6,971 nucleotides of DNA. Origin: Dysgonamonadaceae bacterium (GTDB lineage: Bacteria; Bacteroidota; Bacteroidia; Bacteroidales; Azobacteroidaceae). Position numbers and translations under genes: made by a program. Positions 1-6,398 of the stretch are shown here, in pieces. The first letter of the stretch is position 1; each line of letters opens with the position of its first letter. The stretch spans positions 1 through 6,971 of the forward strand of contig JAISKG010000090.1 in NCBI GenBank assembly GCA_031261015.1. The letters are read 5' to 3'. A model generated the notes under the pieces. That model saw nothing but the letters and a program-made list of their open reading frames with translations. It was not told where the DNA came from and made no database searches.

Positions 1-549
1 CGGAACAAATCCGATATAAAAGAAATAATGCAGGCTAAAACCGGAATTTTATTGACTGACGACGAATACACACAAATCTTAAATGTGATTGCCGACAAAA
101 CGAAGCATCGCACCGATAGCGTTGTTGCTAAAATCTTGAATGATCACAACCTTTTCGGCTTCATCTACGGCGGCCACACGGGCGAAGAAGTTTTCTTAGC
201 CGTTTACGATCCTCGTCCTGGTCAACGCATGACCGGCCATCATTCCAATATTGAGTTGAATCATTACCTGCGCGAATCATTGGATTTAGGTTCGACTTTG
301 GAAGATTTGACTAAAAGCTGCTTTGCTAAACACACGGCCGTATTCAATTCTAAAGAATGCACTATTAATAAAGAAGACAATCAACCGGTATTAACGGTAA
401 AACATAAGAAAAAAGTTTTGGAAATTCCTGCATATACCAATATCGTGAAATTCAATGGGAAAGAAATTCCTTTAAACAGCGTAATTGTTTACGTCGATCA
501 AAACGATACGTTTTATTTGCCGCAATCGCTGGCTGCTTTGCTGGAATAA
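1..549 (+). CDS. Alkaline phosphatase family protein, C-terminal fragment (5' end outside window)
   Basis: Frame 1 is open from the first base, so the ATG at 28 is probably internal and the gene begins left of the window; 182 residues are visible. The motif GGHTGEEV (His codon at 175-177) corresponds to the alkaline phosphatase segment around the His of E. coli PhoA that binds active-site zinc, followed by a family-like AVYDP stretch. Enzymes of this family hydrolyse phosphomonoesters, normally outside the cytoplasm, to release phosphate. The nucleophilic Ser and the other metal ligands would lie in the missing part, so activity cannot be judged. After the conserved region there is a tail of about 90 residues rich in predicted beta strands (for example IPAYTNIVKFNGKEIP), which E. 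coli PhoA lacks and which loosely resembles a copper-amine-oxidase-type stalk domain. The last 37 bp overlap the end of the convergent ndh gene. The family call is fairly sure; the tail assignment is a guess. Confidence 0.82.
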   Translation, partial: RNKSDIKEIMQAKTGILLTDDEYTQILNVIADKTKHRTDSVVAKILNDHNLFGFIYGGHTGEEVFLAVYDPRPGQRMTGHHSNIELNHYLRESLDLGSTLEDLTKSCFAKHTAVFNSKECTINKEDNQPVLTVKHKKKVLEIPAYTNIVKFNGKEIPLNSVIVYVDQNDTFYLPQSLAALLE

Positions 550-1835
550 ATCCGGCTACATATCGGCTTAATCAGCAAACGCAAAGAAACGTCGTAAGTG
601 ACATAACTCCATGCCCAGTCGAGGAAAACGAATACTTTGTTTTTGATGCCGACGATGGAAAGAATGTGAATCCAAATCCATAGCCACCAGGCCACCCTGC
701 CGGAAAAACGCAATTTTCCAAGGTCGGCGACGGCAGCATTTCGCCCGATCGTAGCCAGCGAACCGCGATCGTCATAGACAAATGGATGGTCGGCCGGTTT
801 TCCTTGCACGCGCCGGTTGAGGTTTTTCGCCAGATTCTTCGCCATTTGAATTGCCGGTTGTGCCAGCATCGGATGCCCCTGCGGATAATTGGGCATGGCC
901 ATCAACGCCGTGTCGCCGAGGCAGAAAAGATTTTCAAATCCGGTAATCCGGTGAAATTCGTCTGTGATAAGCCGTCCTTTTTGATAAGCTTCGTCGGGCA
1001 ATCCGGGCAGCGAATTGGCTTTCACGCCAGCCACCCACAACACATTGCATGAATACAATTCTTCATTGTTGTTCATCTTTACTAAATTGTTTTCGTAAGA
1101 TGTCACCAAAGTATTGGAATGGATAATTACTCCTCTGTTTTTTAGTATTTTAGTTGCGTTTTCCGAAGCATGTTCCGACATATTGGCCAGCAAGCGCGGA
1201 GAAGCGTCGATGAGGTGGATTTCCATTTTGGTAAAATCAATTTCGGGATAATCTTTGGGCAAAATGGTTTTCTTCATGTCGGCCAGGGCGCCGGCCGTTT
1301 CGATACCCGTAGCTCCTCCTCCTACCACGACGAAAGTCAGTATTTTACGCAAAGTCGCTTCGCAATCGGCATTTAGCGCATCTTCAAAAGTCATCAGGAT
1401 GCGGTTGCGAATCAACAAGGCCTCCGAAATGCTTTTCAGTGCAAAAGTTGAATCTTTTAACGAATTATCGCCGAAATAATTGGTATCGCAACCGGTCGCA
1501 ATCACTAAATAATCGAAATGAATGGAACCGATCGACGTTTCCAAAATATTTTCCGAAGGAAGAACGCGGAGCGCTTCGCAAGTCCGGAAATGAAAATTCG
1601 GCCGCTTTTGAAACGCTTTGCGGTGCGGATAAGAAATCGAACTCGGCTCCAATCCTGCCGTAGCTACCTGATACAAAAGCGGTTGGAATTGATAATAATT
1701 CACTTTGTCGATCAAAACGGTTTGAAAATACCGGTGATTGATCTTTTTTGCCAATTGCAATCCTGCAAAGCCGCCGCCGACAATGACGATGCGTTTCAGG
1801 TCTTTTCGATCGGGGATATTGGAAATTGTATTCAT
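513..1835 (-). CDS. ndh: Type II NADH:quinone oxidoreductase (NDH-2)
   Basis: A complete 440-residue single-subunit flavoenzyme that passes electrons from NADH to membrane quinone without pumping protons. Two Rossmann dinucleotide sites are visible: IVIVGGGFAG (residues 16-25) for FAD and VVVGGGATGIE (169-179) for NADH. CLGDTA (305-310) is the second FAD contact, and AQPAIQ (325-330) matches the AQxxxQ motif at the quinone site of NDH-2. A Trp-rich hydrophobic stretch at about 380-415 is the expected C-terminal membrane-anchoring segment. The length is normal for the family. ATG at 1833-1835 is chosen because the FAD motif follows within 20 residues and no better start exists. The extreme C-terminus (SSKAASDCGK) is encoded antisense to the end of the phosphatase gene and looks unconserved. 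The gene is divergent from the DUF3298-type gene, and a -7 element lies only 6 bp before its ATG. Confidence 0.93.
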   Translation of the reverse strand: MNTISNIPDRKDLKRIVIVGGGFAGLQLAKKINHRYFQTVLIDKVNYYQFQPLLYQVATAGLEPSSISYPHRKAFQKRPNFHFRTCEALRVLPSENILETSIGSIHFDYLVIATGCDTNYFGDNSLKDSTFALKSISEALLIRNRILMTFEDALNADCEATLRKILTFVVVGGGATGIETAGALADMKKTILPKDYPEIDFTKMEIHLIDASPRLLANMSEHASENATKILKNRGVIIHSNTLVTSYENNLVKMNNNEELYSCNVLWVAGVKANSLPGLPDEAYQKGRLITDEFHRITGFENLFCLGDTALMAMPNYPQGHPMLAQPAIQMAKNLAKNLNRRVQGKPADHPFVYDDRGSLATIGRNAAVADLGKLRFSGRVAWWLWIWIHILSIVGIKNKVFVFLDWAWSYVTYDVSLRLLIKPICSRIYSSKAASDCGK

Positions 1836-1841
1836 AGACTA

Positions 1842-1849
1842 CAAAAGTA
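1842..1849 (-). promoter_or_regulatory. Candidate Bacteroidota -7 element for ndh
   Basis: Read on the minus strand this is TACTTTTG, a full match to the Bacteroidota consensus TAnnTTTG. No convincing -33 TTG is seen 19-21 bp upstream. It lies 6 bp before the ndh ATG, so transcription from it would start at or next to the start codon. It is embedded in the small palindrome CTAC-AAAA-GTAG (1839-1850). It could be coincidental. Confidence 0.45.
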
Positions 1850-1883
1850 GATAGAATAGTTGAGATTTCCTAAGTGTAGTGTG

Positions 1884-1904
1884 ATATACAATTTTTCCGT
1901 ATAT
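1884..1904. repeat. Inverted repeat in the divergent promoter region
   Basis: ATATAC (1884-1889) and GTATAT (1899-1904) are a perfect 6-bp inverted repeat around a 9-bp spacer. The right arm overlaps the rightward -7 element. The position suits an operator, but the arms are short and A/T-rich, so chance is a real alternative. Confidence 0.3.
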
Positions 1905-1907
1905 TTG
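1900..1907 (+). promoter_or_regulatory. Candidate Bacteroidota -7 element for the DUF3298-type gene and alcohol dehydrogenase
   Basis: TATATTTG matches TAnnTTTG exactly and is 18 bp before the ATG at 1926, a normal distance giving a short leader (about 10-15 nt). The leader CTAAAAATAAACCTT is A-rich without a Shine-Dalgarno sequence, as usual in this phylum. The -33 region is weak (only TGTG near 1880). The element supports the ATG at 1926 over the upstream in-frame TTG at 1860, which would precede the promoter. Confidence 0.6.
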
Positions 1908-1925
1908 CAACTAAAAATAAACCTT

Positions 1926-3593
1926 ATGCAAATTCGCCGGACAGGATTTTTTTTGATCGGAATATTCTGTTTAATTTTCAACTCGTATGCCCAAAATATT
2001 TATTTAGGGAATAAGATTCACTTCACCCGCTCGGAAGAAGAAGAAAGCTATCATCTGTTCAATCAGAAAGAAAACCCTTCGTGCCGAATCAAAATTCGCT
2101 TCTTTTATCCCGATAGTTATTCCGACCCGGCGATTCTGAAAAAAGTACAAACGATTTTCGCCGAGGATTTTTTCGGAGCCGGCCATTTATCCGCTTCTTT
2201 TCCAATCAGTCAATTGGCAAAAAAACAAGCAAACCAATATATTAATGAATATAAAAAGGCGTTTGCCGAATCGGGCATTTCCAAAAAAGAAATGGGGGAG
2301 GTGAGGCGTTCCGACGAACAGCAATTTACCGAAGAATACAATTACGATCAGATCAAAGAAATGCGGAATACCATTTTATTTAATCGTGGAAATGTTTTGA
2401 GCCAGGTCATTAATGTGTATGAATATGGCGGTGGTCCTCACGGTTCCACGACGACACAAGGCATGATCATCGACTTGAATACAGGTGAAAAACTTCATTA
2501 TGAAGATATTTTCAAGCCGGGAAGCGAACGGAAAATTTCTTCACTTTTGATGTTTGCTTTGCAACATTCCGATAAATATACTTCCAAGCAAAAATTGTCG
2601 GATACCGGTTTCAATGCCGATATGATTCCAATAACCAATAATTTGGTAGCCGACGAAGACGGAATCACGTTTATTTATAATACTTATGAATTAGGATCTT
2701 ACATTTTGGGGATCGTTGAAATTCCCTTGCCGTATTCGGAAATCGTTTCTTTCATACGAGAAGATGGAATTTTGTTCCCTTGGGCGGACAAGAAACGGAA
2801 AGATCCCGAACAGGTTACGTACAAAACTTACACTTTCAATAAAAGTTGTATCCCGGCTCATTACGCCCAATATGAGGGATTTAACGGCTTTCATGCCGAT
2901 ATTCAATTTACTTTCCCGGCTTCCGTTCCCGACGAAGAACGTTTGCCGGAGATTCAACGTTTATTTATCCACAACGCTTTCGGAGAAGAATGTGCCTCTT
3001 TATCTCCGGATGATGCTATGAATCAATTTTATAGTAAGACTTGCGAAGCTTACAACCAGAGTATGAACGAACCCAACACTTTGAGTTATATCAAAGAACT
3101 TTTGACGGGTGTTCCCGTCCACCGAAAAGGCTATATGTTAACCACTTTCTCCAAAGAATATACGCAGCGCAATCGTTTTCACTATTATAAAAACGATTTA
3201 ATCAGCTATACGATAGATATTTTCCGTTACGAAGGCGGTACTCGCCGAATTCAGACGGAAAATCCGTTTACCGTCAGGATTTCAACGGCGAAAGCAGTCG
3301 GTTATGCCGATTTGTTTACTCCCAACAGCCGGCAAAATATTGCTAACCGAATGGTTATCGCATTATTAAAAGCAAAAGGATACGCTTCGATCAACGATTT
3401 AAAAACAGAAGGCTACGATCTCAAAAAAATCAGGTCGAGCGATCAATTTTACCTTTCCGATGCAGGAATTACTTTTGTCTTTCAAACCGCTGAAATTGCG
3501 CCTAATCCATTGGGTATTCAAGAAATAACATTGACTTGGAGAGAAATTTCGCCTTTCTTGTCTGATTTTGGGAAAACCATTAATCCATTATAA
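1926..3593 (+). CDS. Secreted protein with two tandem DUF4163/DUF3298-like units
   Basis: A 555-residue exported protein. The start at ATG 1926 gives a clean signal peptide (positive MQIRR, hydrophobic residues 7-18, likely cleavage after SYAQ at residue 23); starting further upstream would bury it. Unit 1 (about 54-279) has a DUF4163-like beginning (KIRFFYP) and a DUF3298-like end with YEYGGGPHG (165-173), the dLnTGekL turn and GITFIYNTYELG (246-257). Unit 2 (about 323-547) repeats this layout: ADIQFTFP, FRYEGGTRR (433-441), YADLF and GITFVFQTAEIA (514-525). Related domains occur in Bacillus PdaC and in the anti-sigma factor RsiV, where this region binds lysozyme; in Bacteroidota the role is unknown, so a cell-envelope or ligand-binding function is inference only. 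No catalytic residues are recognised. The alcohol dehydrogenase gene follows after 7 bp. Confidence 0.78.
   Translation: MQIRRTGFFLIGIFCLIFNSYAQNIYLGNKIHFTRSEEEESYHLFNQKENPSCRIKIRFFYPDSYSDPAILKKVQTIFAEDFFGAGHLSASFPISQLAKKQANQYINEYKKAFAESGISKKEMGEVRRSDEQQFTEEYNYDQIKEMRNTILFNRGNVLSQVINVYEYGGGPHGSTTTQGMIIDLNTGEKLHYEDIFKPGSERKISSLLMFALQHSDKYTSKQKLSDTGFNADMIPITNNLVADEDGITFIYNTYELGSYILGIVEIPLPYSEIVSFIREDGILFPWADKKRKDPEQVTYKTYTFNKSCIPAHYAQYEGFNGFHADIQFTFPASVPDEERLPEIQRLFIHNAFGEECASLSPDDAMNQFYSKTCEAYNQSMNEPNTLSYIKELLTGVPVHRKGYMLTTFSKEYTQRNRFHYYKNDLISYTIDIFRYEGGTRRIQTENPFTVRISTAKAVGYADLFTPNSRQNIANRMVIALLKAKGYASINDLKTEGYDLKKIRSSDQFYLSDAGITFVFQTAEIAPNPLGIQEITLTWREISPFLSDFGKTINPL
2085..3566 (+). repeat. 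Internal protein-level duplication (two units about 268 residues apart)
   Basis: Within the preceding CDS, residues about 54-279 and 323-547 align as two copies. Three separate anchor points (Y167/Y435, DIF 194/DLF 462, GITF 246/GITF 514) share the same 268-residue offset, and the N-terminal anchors (P62/P331, FG 83/FG 352) have an offset of 269, implying only one net indel. Protein similarity is modest, so this is an old duplication, not a recent DNA repeat. Confidence 0.75.
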
Positions 3594-3600
3594 TTACACC

Positions 3601-4779
3601 ATGAACAATTTTCGATTCTGGAGTCCGACCGAATTTATTTTCGGCAAAAATACCGTGAAAAATATAGCTGCATCTATTCAGAAATACGGTGGCAGTAAAG
3701 TGTTGATTCATTACGGCGGTCAATCGGCTATTCGCAGCGGTTTGCTGGCCGATGTGGAAAATGAATTGCAAAATGCTCTGATTGATTATGTTAAATTAGG
3801 TGGCGTGCAACCCAATCCGACCGATACCTTGGTTTACGAGGGCATCCGCTTGTGCCGGCAGGAAAACGTCAATTTTATCTTGGCGATCGGTGGCGGAAGC
3901 GTGATTGATTCGGCCAAAGCCATCGCAGCCGGAGCGCTTTACGCCGGCGATTTCTGGAATATTTTTGAAGGAACGGTCGCAGTCAATCAGGCTGTGCCGG
4001 TCGGTGTGATTCTCACAATTCCTGCGGCGGGAAGCGAAGGTTCGGCGAATATGGTTATTACCCGCACCGACGGTATGTTAAAACGCCCCGCGCGCGGCCA
4101 TCAAGTTTTGCGACCGAAGTTTGCAATCTTGGACCCGGCCTTGACATTCACTTTGCCGCCCGGTCAAACCGCCTACGGCATCGCCGATATGATGTCGCAT
4201 GTGATGGAACGTTATTTTACTCAAACACCTCATGTAGAAGTAACTGACCGTCTTTGCGAAGCTGTGTTGCAAACCATTATCGAGCAAGCTCCGGTCGTGA
4301 TGCTTGAGCCGCACAATTACGAAGCCCGCGCTAATTTGATGTGGGCTGGAACGCTGGCTCACACAGGTATTTGCGGCGTCGGGCGCGAGGAAGATTGGGC
4401 TTCGCACGGACTGGAACACGAATTGTCGGCTTTGTACGATGTGGCGCACGGCGCGGGATTGGCTGTTATTTTCCCCGCGTGGATGCAATATGTCTATCCT
4501 TCCGGAGTCGGAAAATTCGCTCAGTTTGCTTCGCGCGTTTGGGGAATCCCTGAAACGGAGAATCTGAAAGATATAGCGTTGAAAGGCATTCAAGCGCTGA
4601 AAAATTTCTTTATATCACTCGGATTACCGGTTAATTTTGAACAATTAGGCGCCAAGAAAAGCGACATCGACTACATGGTCGAAAAATTGGCAATCAATTC
4701 GGGAGAAAGTCTGGGAAATTTCCGCAAGTTAGATAGGAAAGATGCGCGTGCTATTTACGAAATTGCTGCTCAAAGTTGA
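3601..4779 (+). CDS. Iron-containing alcohol dehydrogenase, YqhD/butanol dehydrogenase type
   Basis: A 392-residue cytoplasmic group III alcohol dehydrogenase that interconverts aldehydes and alcohols with NAD(P)H. Cofactor-site motifs are visible: HYGGQS (37-42), IGGGSVIDSAK (96-106) and PAAGSEGSA (141-149). The metal ligands are complete by comparison with E. coli YqhD: D196 and H200 (ADMMSH), H269 (WASHG) and H283 (VAHGAG), with the typical 14-residue spacing of the two late histidines. Length is close to YqhD (387). ATG 3601 is preferred: an in-frame TTG at 3568 lies inside the upstream gene, and family members begin near MNNFxFxxPTxxxFG. The 7-bp gap after the DUF3298-type gene suggests cotranscription. 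The natural substrate (butanal, methylglyoxal, lipid aldehydes) and the NADH/NADPH preference cannot be read from sequence; the YGGxS loop resembles the NADPH-using members. The gene ends 13 bp from a convergent neighbour. Confidence 0.93.
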   Translation: MNNFRFWSPTEFIFGKNTVKNIAASIQKYGGSKVLIHYGGQSAIRSGLLADVENELQNALIDYVKLGGVQPNPTDTLVYEGIRLCRQENVNFILAIGGGSVIDSAKAIAAGALYAGDFWNIFEGTVAVNQAVPVGVILTIPAAGSEGSANMVITRTDGMLKRPARGHQVLRPKFAILDPALTFTLPPGQTAYGIADMMSHVMERYFTQTPHVEVTDRLCEAVLQTIIEQAPVVMLEPHNYEARANLMWAGTLAHTGICGVGREEDWASHGLEHELSALYDVAHGAGLAVIFPAWMQYVYPSGVGKFAQFASRVWGIPETENLKDIALKGIQALKNFFISLGLPVNFEQLGAKKSDIDYMVEKLAINSGESLGNFRKLDRKDARAIYEIAAQS

Positions 4780-4792
4780 TCCTGCGGATGAT

Positions 4793-5101
4793 TCAGCGAA
4801 TCACAAATTTACGGACAACTCCATCCAACTTAAATATATAAATAGATTTAGGTAAATTGAGAATGTAAGAACTTTCTGCTGAACGTAAAGTAACTTCATA
4901 TACTCTGTTTCCGACAATCGAAATGACTTCGAGCCTGCTACCGATACGTGCATTTTTAATATACAGCACATTATTGACCACACTCAATTCCGGCAAGCTC
5001 ACTTCGCTCATCTCCGGCCGTTCTTTCTTTTCTTGAGCCGAAAGAAGAGTTGGCGCAGCCGCCCCTAAAAACAGTATGCAGATCAATAGAAATTTCTTCA
5101 C
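4793..5101 (-). CDS. Small exported protein with T9SS C-terminal-domain-like module
   Basis: 102 residues starting at GTG (5099-5101). The only later Met is residue 31 and would discard the signal peptide: KK, hydrophobic 4-20, predicted cleavage after LLSA (22) before QEKKERPE. After a charged linker of about 15 residues, residues 40-102 resemble a type A sorting domain of the type IX secretion system: a VVNNVLYIKN strand, ARIGSRLEVISIVGNRVYE (matching the xxVYDxxGRxV pattern), SYILNLPKSIYIFKL (the usual G before YI is S) and a terminal VVRKFVIR. In normal T9SS substrates this domain follows a large passenger; here there is none, so the protein may be a small beta-sandwich protein merely resembling the CTD (a DUF3244-like family is an alternative). 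It begins 3 bp after the lipoprotein gene's stop, in the same frame, indicating translational coupling. Confidence 0.65.
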   Translation of the reverse strand: MKKFLLICILFLGAAAPTLLSAQEKKERPEMSEVSLPELSVVNNVLYIKNARIGSRLEVISIVGNRVYEVTLRSAESSYILNLPKSIYIFKLDGVVRKFVIR

Positions 5102-5104
5102 AAT

Positions 5105-6310
5105 TTACATTCTATCTAATTGGTTACAAAAATAGGTATTTTTTTTCAAGTTGCAAAACGTTATCCAAGCCGACAAAACATGCTGCACATTATCAATCCG
5201 AATAACACCGGCGTTCTTTTTTGATTTTGGTAAAGTCCAATCGGCGCTTGTGGGTAAACCGCCGGCCATTTCCCCTGTTTTTATTTGACTGTGGCTTAAA
5301 AAACTCGTTCCTTTTTCAAGCCTATCATACACTTTGAGTTTTAATTCTTCATTCTCAGTTATGTAATAAACTGCCACTAAACCTTCCATAATTGTGCCGA
5401 TGCTACACGGACGAATATTACTTTCCAATGCTCCATAATATGGATCGTTTTCACCCCGTAATTTCTTGCTAAGCACAGAATTAGCTATCTGTTCGGCGTG
5501 TTTTTGCAAAAACGATTTTTCTGTTGGTGTAAGTCCGTTTGTGGGTGTTTCAAACAATTTCCGTGTGGCGAGCAATGCCCAATGGTCAAACTCCACATTC
5601 GAGCCTTTGTCTTTTCGGCTGTCGCTAAGATAGAGAAGCGCCTTTTTTGCTGCATCCAACCATTGTGGCTGAGGATCAAATTCATACAGATACAAAAGCC
5701 CCAAAGCCGCCTCGCCTGGATAGTACAGCGAATAAAATGAGTTATCAATACTGTGTGTTTTCAACGAATAGTTAGCCGCGAAATTGCCATCCTGATCTTG
5801 CAAGTAAATGATAAAATTGCCAAGCCCGCGCAACAACTTCAAATCAACTTTGCCCTCAGGATAAAGGTTTGACAGTGCAATAAGCGACAAGCCCGCAGCG
5901 CCGAGTTTAGCGGTCGAATCGTTTTTTTCGCCTTCTTCTTCACCTTTAGAAACGACACTATAACGCGCGCTATCTATTTGTTGCACATAATTTTCCACTA
6001 AATAGTCCGATGCCCGCAAACGTTCTTCGCGCAAGGTGCTATCCTGCAACACTCGTTCACACAAGTACATTGAATACAAAGTACCTGCATGACGCAGTAC
6101 ATTGTATTTCGTGTTTGCGTATTCTATGTCGGGATTGGCATGGCGGCGATATACAAACCTGCCATCTTGTAAGGTGTTTTCTTTAATATAATTGATGGAG
6201 AGCGCAATGGATTTGTCCAAAGATTTCTCCAAACCGATTTTGTTTTGCTTACAACTGCTGAAAGCAAAACAAAAACACATGAAAGACAAGAGCGCAATGT
6301 GTTTTTTCAT
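5105..6310 (-). CDS. Lipoprotein with predicted alpha/alpha-toroid fold
   Basis: 401 residues. The signal peptide MKKHIALLSF...FSSC ends in a lipobox with Cys20, so a lipid-anchored envelope protein is predicted; the following KQNK is not a clear Bacteroides surface-export signal. Six roughly regularly spaced helical motifs are visible: YNVLRHAGTLYSMYL (69-83), LGAAGLSLIAL (136-146), YYPGEAALGLLYLYE (196-210), FDHWALLAT (241-249), IGTIMEGLVAVYY (304-316) and RIDNVQHVLSAWI (371-383). Such a pattern is typical of (alpha/alpha)6 barrels found in six-hairpin glycosidases, epimerases and terpene-cyclase-like proteins. The polar residues in these motifs (R73, H74, E200, D242, H243, E309, D373, H377) could line a central pocket, suggesting an enzyme, possibly acting on carbohydrate, but I do not recognise a defined family. 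It has its own promoter-like sequence upstream and is followed by the small CTD-like gene. Confidence 0.7.
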   Translation of the reverse strand: MKKHIALLSFMCFCFAFSSCKQNKIGLEKSLDKSIALSINYIKENTLQDGRFVYRRHANPDIEYANTKYNVLRHAGTLYSMYLCERVLQDSTLREERLRASDYLVENYVQQIDSARYSVVSKGEEEGEKNDSTAKLGAAGLSLIALSNLYPEGKVDLKLLRGLGNFIIYLQDQDGNFAANYSLKTHSIDNSFYSLYYPGEAALGLLYLYEFDPQPQWLDAAKKALLYLSDSRKDKGSNVEFDHWALLATRKLFETPTNGLTPTEKSFLQKHAEQIANSVLSKKLRGENDPYYGALESNIRPCSIGTIMEGLVAVYYITENEELKLKVYDRLEKGTSFLSHSQIKTGEMAGGLPTSADWTLPKSKKNAGVIRIDNVQHVLSAWITFCNLKKNTYFCNQLDRM

Positions 6311-6355
6311 TTTGAGGAGTATAAGATAAAATTAGTAATAAGATACAAATTCATT

Positions 6356-6369
6356 ATTTTGTACAAAAT
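6356..6369. repeat. Perfect 14-bp palindrome at the lipoprotein promoter
   Basis: ATTTTGTACAAAAT is self-complementary over all 14 bases, centred between 6362 and 6363. It overlaps the -7 element at 6364-6371, about 46 bp before the lipoprotein ATG. A dimeric repressor site is plausible. A/T richness lowers its significance. Confidence 0.45.
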
Positions 6370-6371
6370 TA
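6364..6371 (-). promoter_or_regulatory. Candidate Bacteroidota -7 element for the lipoprotein gene
   Basis: On the minus strand this reads TAATTTTG, matching TAnnTTTG. It is 53 bp upstream of the ATG at 6308-6310, leaving a leader of about 45-50 nt that is A/T-rich and lacks a Shine-Dalgarno sequence. No clear -33 TTG is seen. It implies that the lipoprotein/mini-CTD pair can be transcribed separately from sufS. The rest of the 88-bp gap holds nothing else I can name; no strong hairpin terminator follows sufS. Confidence 0.45.
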
Positions 6372-6398
6372 CTCAATTAATTTTGATTTTAATCTTTT

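Noticed and set aside
786..1850. Several plus-strand open frames of 68-110 codons opposite ndh
   Set aside because: They lie antisense to the conserved NDH-2 sequence and overlap one another in different frames; none has a domain or leader.
1860..1925. Upstream TTG start extending the DUF3298-type protein by 22 residues
   Set aside because: It would place the start before the -7 element and bury a good signal peptide; ATG 1926 explains both.
3568..3600. TTG start inside the upstream gene for the alcohol dehydrogenase
   Set aside because: It adds 11 residues absent from the family's usual N-terminus; ATG 3601 fits the expected length and spacing.
4078..4593. A 171-codon open frame on the minus strand inside the alcohol dehydrogenase gene
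   Set aside because: It lies wholly antisense to a well-conserved enzyme with intact motifs, and its translation shows no recognisable domain, signal peptide or promoter.
4776..4796. Possible bidirectional terminator in the 13-bp gap between the alcohol dehydrogenase and mini-CTD genes
   Set aside because: Only a 4-bp stem (ATCC-TGC-GGAT) is found, with no T run on either side; too weak to call.
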